A stretch of DNA of 64,000 bases. Origin: Actinernus sp. WN-2022 (lineage: Eukaryota; Cnidaria; Anthozoa; Actiniaria; Actinernidae). The stretch is from assembly GCA_030867875.1 (NCBI GenBank), contig JAOWCC010000263.1, forward strand, positions 1 through 64,000, in the 5' to 3' direction. The notes below the pieces were generated by a model, which was not told the origin of the DNA, searched no databases, and saw nothing but the letters and a program-made list of their open reading frames with translations. The position numbers were made by a program, and so were the translations under genes. Shown one piece after another: positions 55,440 to 64,000 of the stretch; position 1 is the stretch's first letter; every line of letters starts with the position of its first letter.

Positions 55440-58400
55440 GTGTAGCAAACATAGCAGTGTAGCAAGTGTAGCAAATGTAGCAAGCGTAGCAGTGTAGTCA
55501 TCGTAGCAGTGTAGCAAGCGTAGCAGTGTAGCAAATGTAGCAAGTGTAGCAAATGTAGCAAGTGTAGCAGTGTAGCAAGTGTAGCAAGCGTAGCAGTGTA
55601 GCAGTGTAGCAAATGTAGCAAGTGTAGCAAATGTAGCAAACGTAGCAGTGTAGCAAGCGTAGCAAGTGAAGCAAGCGTAGCAAGCGTAGCAAGCGTAGCA
55701 AGCATAGCAGTGTAGCAAGTGTAGCATGTGTAGCAAGCGTAGCAGTGTAGTAAACGTAGCAGTGTAGCAAGCGTAGACGTCTAGCAGTGTAGTAAGCGTA
55801 GCAAGTGTAGCAAGCGTAGCAGTGTAGCAAGTGTAGTAAGTGTAGTAAGTGTAGCAAGCGTAGCAGTATAGCAAGTGTAGCAAGTGTAGCAAGTGTAGTG
55901 AGCGTAGCAGTGTAGCAAGTGTAGCAAGCATAGCAGGGTAAAGGCTCGATGATAACCGTCACGAAATAGAAAAAAAGAAAGGTAAAATCCCTATATAATG
56001 TTTTGGAAGAAAACCTATATCAAATCCGATGAAACAATTGTATAGCAAAGGACAAAAGAGTGGTTGTGGAGTAAATCTGAGGGTTTTGTACCAGTGTAGT
56101 GCTAGAGCGAGTGTAGCAGTGTAGCAAGGGTAACTAGCATAGCAAGTGTCGCAGTGTAGAAACTGTAGCAAGCGTAGCAAGCGTAGCAAGCGTAGCAAGC
56201 GTAGCAGTGTAGCAGTGTAGCAATCATAGCAGTGTAGCAATCATAGCAGTGTAGCAAGCATAGCAGTGTAGCAAGCGTAGCAAGCGTAGCAGTGTAGCAA
56301 GCGTAGAAGTCTACCAGTGTAGTAAGCGTAGCAAGTGTAGCAAGCGTAGAAGTCTACCAGTGTAGTAAGCGTAGCAGTGTAGCAAGTGTAGCAAGTGTAG
56401 CAAATGTAGCACTGTAGCAATCTTAGCAATCGTAGCAAGTGTAGCAAGTGTAGCAAGCGTAGCAGTGTAGCAAGCGTAGCAAGCGTACCAAGTGCAGTAG
56501 TGTACCAAGTGTAGCAAGCATAGCAGTGTAGCAAGCATAGCAGTGTAGCAAGCGTAGAAGTCTAGCAGTGTAGCAAGCGTAGCAAGCGTAGCAAGTGTAG
56601 CAAGCGTAGCAGTGTAGCAAGCGTAGTAGTGTAGTAATCGTACCAGTGTAGCAAGCGTAGCAGTGTAGCAAGCGTAGCAGTGTAGCAAGCATAGCAGTGT
56701 AGCAAATGTAGCAAGCGTACCAGTGTAGCAAATGTAGCAAGCGTAGAAGTGTAGTAAGCGTAGCAGTGTAGCAAGCGTAGCAGTGTAGCAAGCATAGCAG
56801 TGTAGCAAGCGTGGCAGTGTAGCAAATGTAGCAAGCATAGCAGTCTAGCAGTGTAGTAAGCGTAGCAAGCGTAGCAAGCGTAGCAAGCGTAGCAAGCGTA
56901 GCAAGCGTAGCAAGCGTAGCAAGCGTAGCAAGCGTAGCAAGCGTAGCAAGCGTAGCAAGCGTAGCAAGCGTAGCAAGCGTAGCAAGCGTAGCAAGCGTAG
57001 CAAGCGTAGCAAGCGTAGCAAGCGTAGCAAGCGTAGCAAGCGTAGCAAGCGTAGCAAGCGTAGCAAGCGTAGCAAGCGTAGCAAGCGTAGCAAGCGTAGC
57101 AAGCGTAGCAAGCGTAGCAAGCGTAGCAAGCGTAGCAAGCGTAGCAAGCGTAGCAGTGTAGTAAGCGTAGCAGTGTAGCAAGCGTAGCAAGTGTAGCAGT
57201 GTAGCAAATGTAGCAAGCGTAGCAGTGTAGCAAGCGTAGCAGTGTAGCAGTGTAGCAAACATAGCAGTGTAGCAAGTGTAGCAAATGTAGCAAGCGTAGC
57301 AGTGTAGTCATCGTAGCAGTGTAGCAAGCGTAGCAGTGTAGCAAATGTAGCAAGTGTAGCAAATGTAGCAAGTGTAGCAGTGTAGCAAGTGTAGCAAGCG
57401 TAGCAGTGTAGCAGTGTAGCAAATGTAGCAAGTGTAGCAAATGTAGCAAACGTAGCAGTGTAGCAAGCGTAGCAAGTGAAGCAAGCGTAGCAAGCGTAGC
57501 AAGCGTAGCAAGCGTAGCAAGCATAGCAGTGTAGCAAGTGTAGCATGTGTAGCAAGCGTAGCAGTGTAGTAAACGTAGCAGTGTAGCAAGCGTAGACGTC
57601 TAGCAGTGTAGTAAGCGTAGCAAGTGTAGCAAGCGTAGCAGTGTAGCAAGTGTAGTAAGTGTAGTAAGTGTAGCAAGCGTAGCAGTATAGCAAGTGTAGC
57701 AAGTGTAGCAAGTGTAGTGAGCGTAGCAGTGTAGCAAGTGTAGCAAGCATAGCAGGGTAAAGGCTCGATGATAACCGTCACGAAATAGAAAAAAAGAAAG
57801 GTAAAATCCCTATATAATGTTTTGGAAGAAAACCTATATCAAATCCGATGAAACAATTGTATAGCAAAGGACAAAAGAGTGGTTGTGGAGTAAATCTGAG
57901 GGTTTTGTACCAGTGTAGTGCTAGAGCGAGTGTAGCAGTGTAGCAAGGGTAACTAGCATAGCAAGTGTCGCAGTGTAGAAACTGTAGCAAGCGTAGCAAG
58001 CGTAGCAAGCGTAGCAAGCGTAGCAGTGTAGCAGTGTAGCAATCATAGCAGTGTAGCAATCATAGCAGTGTAGCAAGCATAGCAGTGTAGCAAGCGTAGC
58101 AAGCGTAGCAGTGTAGCAAGCGTAGAAGTCTACCAGTGTAGTAAGCGTAGCAAGTGTAGCAAGCGTAGAAGTCTACCAGTGTAGTAAGCGTAGCAGTGTA
58201 GCAAGTGTAGCAAGTGTAGCAAATGTAGCACTGTAGCAATCTTAGCAATCGTAGCAAGTGTAGCAAGTGTAGCAAGCGTAGCAGTGTAGCAAGCGTAGCA
58301 AGCGTACCAAGTGCAGTAGTGTACCAAGTGTAGCAAGCATAGCAGTGTAGCAAGCATAGCAGTGTAGCAAGCGTAGAAGTCTAGCAGTGTAGCAAGCGTA

Positions 58401-58968
58401 GCAAGCGTAGCAAGTGTAGCAAGCGTAGCAGTGTAGCAAGCGTAGTAGTGTAGTAATCGTACCAGTGTAGCAAGCGTAGCAGTGTAGCAAGCGTAGCAGT
58501 GTAGCAAGCATAGCAGTGTAGCAAATGTAGCAAGCGTACCAGTGTAGCAAATGTAGCAAGCGTAGAAGTGTAGTAAGCGTAGCAGTGTAGCAAGCGTAGC
58601 AGTGTAGCAAGCATAGCAGTGTAGCAAGCGTGGCAGTGTAGCAAATGTAGCAAGCATAGCAGTCTAGCAGTGTAGTAAGCGTAGCAAGCGTAGCAAGCGT
58701 AGCAAGCGTAGCAAGCGTAGCAAGCGTAGCAAGCGTAGCAAGCGTAGCAAGCGTAGCAAGCGTAGCAAGCGTAGCAAGCGTAGCAAGCGTAGCAAGCGTA
58801 GCAAGCGTAGCAAGCGTAGCAAGCGTAGCAAGCGTAGCAAGCGTAGCAAGCGTAGCAAGCGTAGCAAGCGTAGCAAGCGTAGCAAGCGTAGCAAGCGTAG
58901 CAAGCGTAGCAAGCGTAGCAAGCGTAGCAAGCGTAGCAAGCGTAGCAAGCGTAGCAAGCGTAGCAAGC
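55440..58968. repeat. Higher-order duplication of about 1.82 kb within the satellite
   Basis: Landmarks at 55959, 56241 and 56838 recur exactly 1819 bp later (57778, 58060, 58657), and flanking array upstream of the spacer (from about 55440) recurs at an offset of 1810. The 9-bp difference is one extra 9-mer near 57490, three copies in one unit and four in the other. Confidence 0.85.
56862..57149. repeat. Perfect (GTAGCAAGC)32 block
   Basis: 288 bp of uninterrupted 9-mer, 32 copies, inside the first 1.82 kb unit. Confidence 0.93.
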
Positions 58969-59931
58969 GTAGCAAGCGTAGCAAGCGTAGCAAGCGTAGC
59001 AAGCGTAGCAAGCGTAGCAAGCGTAGCAAGCGTAGCAAGCGTAGCAAGCGTAGCAAGCGTAGCAAGCGTAGCAAGCGTAGCAAGCGTAGCAAGCGTAGCA
59101 AGCGTAGCAAGCGTAGCAAGCGTAGCAAGCGTAGCAAGCGTAGCAAGCGTAGCAAGCGTAGCAAGCGTAGCAAGCGTAGCAAGCGTAGCAAGCGTAGCAA
59201 GCGTAGCAAGCGTAGCAAGCGTAGCAAGCGTAGCAAGCGTAGCAAGCGTAGCAAGCGTAGCAAGCGTAGCAAGCGTAGCAAGCGTAGCAAGCGTAGCAAG
59301 CGTAGCAAGCGTAGCAAGCGTAGCAAGCGTAGCAAGCGTAGCAAGCGTAGCAAGCGTAGCAAGCGTAGCAAGCGTAGCAAGCGTAGCAAGCGTAGCAAGC
59401 GTAGCAAGCGTAGCAAGCGTAGCAAGCGTAGCAAGCGTAGCAAGCGTAGCAAGCGTAGCAAGCGTAGCAAGCGTAGCAAGCGTAGCAAGCGTAGCAAGCG
59501 TAGCAAGCGTAGCAAGCGTAGCAAGCGTAGCAAGCGTAGCAAGCGTAGCAAGCGTAGCAAGCGTAGCAAGCGTAGCAAGCGTAGCAAGCGTAGCAAGCGT
59601 AGCAAGCGTAGCAAGCGTAGCAAGCGTAGCAAGCGTAGCAAGCGTAGCAAGCGTAGCAAGCGTAGCAAGCGTAGCAAGCGTAGCAAGCGTAGCAAGCGTA
59701 GCAAGCGTAGCAAGCGTAGCAAGCGTAGCAAGCGTAGCAAGCGTAGCAAGCGTAGCAAGCGTAGCAAGCGTAGCAAGCGTAGCAAGCGTAGCAAGCGTAG
59801 CAAGCGTAGCAAGCGTAGCAAGCGTAGCAAGCGTAGCAAGCGTAGCAAGCGTAGCAAGCGTAGCAAGCGTAGCAAGCGTAGCAAGCGTAGCAAGCGTAGC
59901 AAGCGTAGCAAGCGTAGCAAGCGTAGCAAGC
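58681..59931. repeat. Perfect (GTAGCAAGC)139 block
   Basis: 1251 bp of uninterrupted 9-mer, 139 copies, at the position equivalent to the 32-copy block of the preceding unit. It ends in GTAGCAAGT, then diverged units with a TTAGTAGCAGT variant. Confidence 0.93.
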
Positions 59932-60140
59932 GTAGCAAGTGTAGTAAGCGTAGCAAGTGTTAGTAGCAGTGTAGTAAGCGTAGCAAGTGTTAGTAGCAGT
60001 GTAGCAATCATGGCAGTGTAGCAAGCGTAGAAGTCTACCAGTGTAGTAAGCGTAGCAAGTGTAGCAGTGTAGCAAATGTAGCAGTGTAGTAATCGTAGCA
60101 GTGTAGCAAATGTAGCAAGAGTAGCAAGTGTAGCAAGCGT

Positions 60141-60186
60141 AGCCACGCCTGCTACGCTTACTACACTGCTACGCGTACTACACTTT
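60141..60186. repeat. Short inverted segment of the satellite
   Basis: After AGCCACG the units appear as reverse complement (GCTACGCTTACTACACTGCT), i.e. the array switches strand just before the OTU-like frame. Confidence 0.85.
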
Positions 60187-61477
60187 ATGAACAGATTTTG
60201 TCCTTCTGACAATGAATTGAATACAGACAGTGACATACTCCACGAAGGGGCACATGCATTCGGTATGGAGATAGAGGCCGTAGAAGGAGACGGGAATTGG
60301 TTTTTTCGGGCACTTGTTTCGGGCACTTTTTTCGGGCACGTGATTCTTCGGACACCTTTACACGTAATTTACAAACACTTGCAATTAACACAAGTACAAG
60401 CGTGAACGAACTTATAAAGATTTTGAGAAATCTTATAGTTGAAGAGTGGATATCGCAACCGGAACGCTATGAAATGGCATGTGAAAACAATAACGATGAC
60501 AGTTTCGCTTTAGAGGCAACAGCTTTCCAGCAGTTTGGACATTATTCCAGTGGCCTCGGCGATGCAATGCCACTTGGAGCAGCAAATGCCTAAAGTGCCT
60601 ATAACCCCAAAATTTTTTTTTTGGGAATTGAAACTTTAAACCATTATTTAGAACTTAAGGCAAAAATAGGAGGCTAAAACTCAACAGTATTTTTTTTACG
60701 TCGTTTCAAAGTTGAGAACCAGAACGTGTGGCCGTCAGTTTTCAATTCCCTTTGGGAGCCTGGAGACCAGTGGCCTGTGACGTGTATGTAGTCAGGCGTT
60801 CGTTCAATCCCATACAAACGTCTCTTATTTCTGCGACTCTTGCAAGCTCACCACATGATAAATATCCAATGAAATATCACCAAACTTGGTAAATTTACTA
60901 ATTTCGTTGTGCTCTTTCTTGTGATGGAGTTTATTTCCTATTGATTAGACTATAATAGGACGTTTTTCCTTTTTGAATTCTTTTTCTTATTCAGATTTTC
61001 CAACTCCTTTGAGAATACCAAGACAATAGTCTAAATTAAAGGAACAAAAGAAACCGTGCAAAGGATTCTGGTAGTTGTAGTAAAATGCGCCCGATTGACG
61101 TCATAATTCCAGGCCCTCACCAAGACTCGCGCTGACTTCCAACTGGAAACAGGAAGCCCAAAACGGATGTTTTCGCTAACTTTGACGCCAGTAAAATCGT
61201 CGAAGTTTAGTTTTTTCACTTTTATTTTTTCGAATTCTTTGTCAGGGTGCTATACAGAATAGACGTCAAAAATATTTTTTTGGGGGTTATTGGCACTTTA
61301 AGCATACCTATTGTCATTGTTACAGCCTTGGAACACTGGCCAGTTGTTAATATAACACCACAGACGGTAATGCAGGCGGTTCCTGTTTATATTACACTTA
61401 ACAACGAACATTATGATGCTTTGATTGAATCTGGGAAACGAAAACCGATAAATGAAGTAAAGCAAGCAATTAATTAA
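60187..61477 (+). pseudogene. OTU-type cysteine protease-like gene, broken and split by a TTAA element
   Basis: ATG at 60187 opens a frame containing MEIEAVEGDGNWFFRA, which matches the OTU active-site block (D-G-N-C-x-F-R), but with Trp where the catalytic Cys should be. A roughly threefold TTTCGGGCAC repeat (60302-60342) then throws the frame; the continuation (60343-60590) reads LIKILRNLIVEEWISQPERY and SSGLGDAMPLGAANA. At 60590 a TTAA element interrupts it; after the element (61302-61477) the frame resumes with IPIVIVTALEHWPVVNI and ends with NNEHYDALIE, the OTU catalytic-His block (H-Y-D). OTU enzymes remove ubiquitin; this copy cannot be active. It is probably TE-associated, given its place between two satellite arms and the cysteine-rich frame downstream. 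Confidence 0.65.
60590..61301. mobile_element. TTAA-flanked MITE inserted in the OTU-like frame
   Basis: The element (60594-61297, 704 bp) has ends AGTGCCTATAACCCCAAAA and, inward from the right, AGTGCCAATAACCCCCAAAA. TTAA is intact on the right (61298-61301) and appears as CTAA on the left (60590-60593). Same terminus as the palindrome at 43668. Confidence 0.8.
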
Positions 61478-61500
61478 AAAAAAAAAACATAGACACGAAA

Positions 61501-62067
61501 ATGTCACTTCATTGCCGCTGTGGGGTTAACTACAAAGGTGGTGACGATCAACGCAAATTCTGTTCTAAAAACAACGTTCAGAGGAATTTGAATGCTGGAA
61601 GTCGGAAACGGGAATATGGTAGCCGCTGTATCTGTTTTAAAAACAATATACCGTGTAGCGAGAATTGTAGATGCAAACATTGTGGCAATAACAAACCACT
61701 AGCGAAGAGCGAAGAACCAAGGCGAAAAAAGCGGAAGTCTAAAAAGAAACTTTTAAACAACAGACGGAAAAATCCTGAGTCCGACATGACATCACGACAA
61801 TTTCTGCGCGAGAAGAGAGAGAATTTAAAGCTTGGCTCGCTGTCGCAGCTTGAATGGGTCATATTGGAATGTACAATCGCCTTTCTAAGTTTGTCTGACA
61901 TTTGTCTTTCCAAAATAACTCTAGTCTACAACCGAACCGTGAGGATGCTGTGCGGCAAGTACCAATTCAACCTTCCACAAAGAACAGATGAGGAGCTCAA
62001 AAAGTTCCTTAGACAAAGAGAGAGAAGAAAAACAAAGTTTATGAATTTAAAAAAAAAAAAAAACTAA
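61501..62067 (+). CDS. Cysteine-rich (CXC/tesmin-like) basic protein, 188 aa
   Basis: ATG at 61501, TAA/stop at 62065-62067. Cysteines follow the pattern HCRCG, RKFCS, RCICFKNNIPCSENCRCKHC, resembling a CXC (CRC/tesmin-like) domain that binds DNA, within residues 5-62. Residues 68-90 are very basic (RRKKRKSKKKLL), a likely nuclear signal. The C-terminal half has a hydrophobic stretch (LEWVILECTIAFLSLSDICL) and ends in a Lys run encoded by an A-run. It follows the OTU-like frame after a 12-13 A homopolymer (61477-61490) and is in a different frame, so both may have been one protein separated by slippage. Unknown family; I recall OTU plus Cys-rich combinations in cnidarian repeat genes. Confidence 0.5.
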   Translation: MSLHCRCGVNYKGGDDQRKFCSKNNVQRNLNAGSRKREYGSRCICFKNNIPCSENCRCKHCGNNKPLAKSEEPRRKKRKSKKKLLNNRRKNPESDMTSRQFLREKRENLKLGSLSQLEWVILECTIAFLSLSDICLSKITLVYNRTVRMLCGKYQFNLPQRTDEELKKFLRQRERRKTKFMNLKKKKN

Positions 62068-62591
62068 AAGTCGTTGGTGAAACAATGTGACAGGCTAACA
62101 ATGGTCATAAAGAAATAACAATGTAAGCCTCTTCGTGAACGACCAAATTGGGTCTCCGAAGCATCTTGCCTATTAAATTTGGTTCTGTTCATTGAAATAC
62201 ATTCTACATGCATTTTGCGAAACTATAATTACTAAATCTTAAAGAGCACATGAATAATATTTTCAAGATTTATTTGCAAACTGGCTACGTGAAATAAAAA
62301 ATATAACACACGGAAATATTGTAACATTTAATACTAACAAAAATTTGGTTTGCCATATTGATCATAATCAGTTTAACCAAATCGCATGTAAATAAGCGGT
62401 TTAAGCTTGATTTTACGGAAATTATTTATTAAATCACTTTTGTATCATTTAATAAGATTATCACATACTATCAATCCTTCTTTGCTTTCTGTCGGAAATC
62501 ATAATGTTTCTGGCTAGGTTTGATAGTTTCGGATGGTCTCATAAGTTGTGGTTTTGCATTTACTAAATCAGATTCGAAATTAATGCAATTG
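62068..62591. other. No recognisable gene
   Basis: AT-rich 3-prime flank. Confidence 0.4.
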
Positions 62592-63144
62592 TAATGTCTC
62601 TATCAATTCCAAGCCCGCCCTCCCCCCCCCCCCCCCCCCCCGGCATTTGTGGGGATTTTGTCATTTTGGAATCAGAACGTTGCAAATGCCCCACCGTGGG
62701 GCCAGCTGAGTTATGCAAATGCCCCACCCCGGGACAAGTATACCGAACGCGCCAAATTTCTTCGCCGTTTCAAAGCCACATTTCACCGCTTTTCTTTATT
62801 AAAGTAATGCAGTACTCACCTTCAAACACTTTCGTAATTGCCCCCAAATCCCACATTCACTAGCCAGTTCCCAATAAACCGCACACTTCACCCCGAAACT
62901 GAGAAATTCCTAAAGTCATGTTCACGGATGACTTTTCCGCCGATGAAGCAAGCACGTGTTGATCAGTTGAGCAAAACAAAATCAAACACAGGGAGGGGTG
63001 GGATACTTTTTTGACAAATGCCCCGGGCCCGGGCTGACGCAAAACAAATGCCCCACCCCAGGGACAGATAGGTTGTCAAATGCCCCATCTTGCCCGGGGG
63101 TGGGGGTGGGGGGATGGGCGGGCTTGGAATTGATAGAGACATAA
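62592..63144. mobile_element. TAA-flanked inverted-repeat element (PIF/Harbinger-like)
   Basis: TAA at 62592-62594 and 63142-63144 flanks 547 bp (62595-63141). The ends are exact inverse sequences beginning TGTCTCTATCAATTCCAAGC, then C-rich on the left and G-rich on the right. Inside, AAATGCCCCACC phrases recur on both strands. Non-coding; a diverged copy is at 3162-3459. Confidence 0.8.
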
Positions 63145-63655
63145 ATCAGCACTGTAGTTTAGCATCTGGCTAGAGATTATATGCCTGAAATTGTGCCAGC
63201 TATTTAATAAAAAAATGAACAATTTAGTTGCACATTTATGGTAGTTTCATCAGACATTTTGCGCCATTCAGCACAAATTAGATTTTGTTTCACAATTTCA
63301 CACATACATATTGTTTACACTCTAGATAGGTTGGTTTCAATATATATATGACGCGCGTGTTCTAACATGTTCTAAATATTACAAAATACCCTGAATATTA
63401 TATTAGCTAAGGCTTATTAAATTTACTCTGACATATATGTATCTAGGAACTTAGAACTACTTACGGTATACACAAAACATATTTATAAAAAGTTAGAGTA
63501 ATCATACATAATGTGTACTCGTGTCCCGCCTTTGAAACTTCTGAGCGATTCAGCCAATTTGGCCTCATAAGAGAGTTGGTTACAATGCATAGCGCCGCTA
63601 TATTTAAAGGTCTTCTTTTAAAATCCCTTTTATGCATTTGAAATGTTAAATCTGA
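63145..63655. other. No recognisable gene
   Basis: AT-rich sequence between the TAA element and the right-hand satellite block. Confidence 0.4.
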
Positions 63656-64000
63656 TACGCTTGCTACACTACTACGCTTGCTACGCTTGCTACACTGCCA
63701 CGCTTACTACATTTGCTACGCTTGCTACATTTCCTACACGGCTACGCTTACTACACTGCTACGCTTGCTACGCGTACTACACTTGCTACACTGCCACGCT
63801 TACTACACTTGCTACGCTTGCTACATTTCCTACACTGCCACGCGTAATACACTGCTACGCTTGCTACGCTGCTACGCTTGCTACACTTACTACACTTGCT
63901 ATACTGCTACACTTGCTACGCTTGATACACTGCTATGCTTGCTACACTGCTATGCTTGCTACACTGCTATGCTTGCTACACTGCTATGCTTGCTACACTG
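63656..64000. repeat. Satellite array in reverse orientation, continuing past the window
   Basis: GCTTGCTACACT(G/A)CTACGC-type units, the reverse complement of the 53-60 kb array, run to the last base. Variants GCCACGCTTACTAC and TTTCCTACAC are present; no perfect 9-mer block is seen in this part. Confidence 0.93.

Larger units (their letters stand above)
52856..60140. repeat. GTAGCAAGC satellite array, 7.3 kb
   Basis: The array consists of 9-mers (GTAGCAAGC and variants GTAGCAAGT, GTAGCAAAT, GTAGCATGT) mixed with 8-mers (GTAGCAGT). Three spacers of about 150 bp starting CTCGATGATAACCGTCACG occur at 52861, about 55946 and 57765, the last two nearly identical. Because the 9-mer has no stop in any minus-strand frame, minus-strand frames of up to 694 codons appear (Ala-Thr-Leu, Cys-Tyr-Ala or Leu-Arg-Leu repeats); these are not considered genes. 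Confidence 0.95.

Noticed and set aside
53000..60140. CRISPR-like array
   Set aside because: Units are contiguous 8-9 bp tandem repeats without unique spacers of regular length, and the genome context is animal.
52907..60326. Very long minus-strand reading frames (up to 694 codons)
   Set aside because: They are translations of the 9-mer and 8-mer satellite in three frames, with no start context, domain or non-repeat content.

Overview
This window looks like a repeat-dense intergenic and intronic stretch of an animal nuclear genome, most likely a stony coral or another anthozoan cnidarian. I infer this from the AT-rich sequence, the GT-AG split exons, and the mixture of Ty3/gypsy, Penelope-like and LINE remnants with very many short inverted-repeat elements. 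No bacterial operon, ribosomal RNA or convincing tRNA gene was seen. Only small parts look like host genes; most of the window is mobile DNA, some of it nested, plus four tandem-repeat arrays.

Layout. 0-9 kb: a probable last exon at the extreme left edge, then small inverted-repeat elements and LINE 3-prime ends. 9-11 kb: a TTAA-flanked element interrupted by a 1.17 kb element with long terminal inverted repeats and a 10-bp target duplication; that element carries a small CxxC/CxxC reading frame and a decayed RecQ-like helicase fragment. 12-16 kb: an AT-rich minisatellite with a 264-bp tandem duplication, then a 2 kb minisatellite full of CACGTG. 17.7-33.9 kb: three copies of one inverted-repeat family. 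The second copy (22611-33294) contains a second inverted-repeat element (23124-32911) with 8-bp repeat arrays at its ends, which in turn contains a Ty3/gypsy retrotransposon with identical 193-bp LTRs (24751-30674). The first copy (about 17757-18534) still shows the uninterrupted target site.

35.4-42.8 kb holds the best host gene: four exons on the minus strand with matching phases and GT-AG junctions, encoding a secreted protein of about 174 residues whose signal peptide is split by an intron; its introns hold several short inverted-repeat elements. 43.6-51.3 kb: a TTAA palindrome, LINE fragments, a gag remnant, a Penelope-like fragment with a hammerhead-like motif and an inserted short element, and a two-exon 3-prime end of another gene. 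52.9-60.1 kb is a satellite built on the 9-mer GTAGCAAGC, with one perfect block of 139 copies and an approximately 1.82 kb higher-order duplication. The satellite reverses strand near 60.14 kb and reappears in reverse orientation at the right edge of the window. Between the two lies a broken OTU-protease-like frame, split by a TTAA element, followed by a cysteine-rich frame.

At least eight elements here are flanked by 9-10 bp target duplications, which points to Mutator-like transposition; six or seven more use TTAA, and three use TAA. All calls come from reading the sequence; family names rest on recalled motifs, not on searches.
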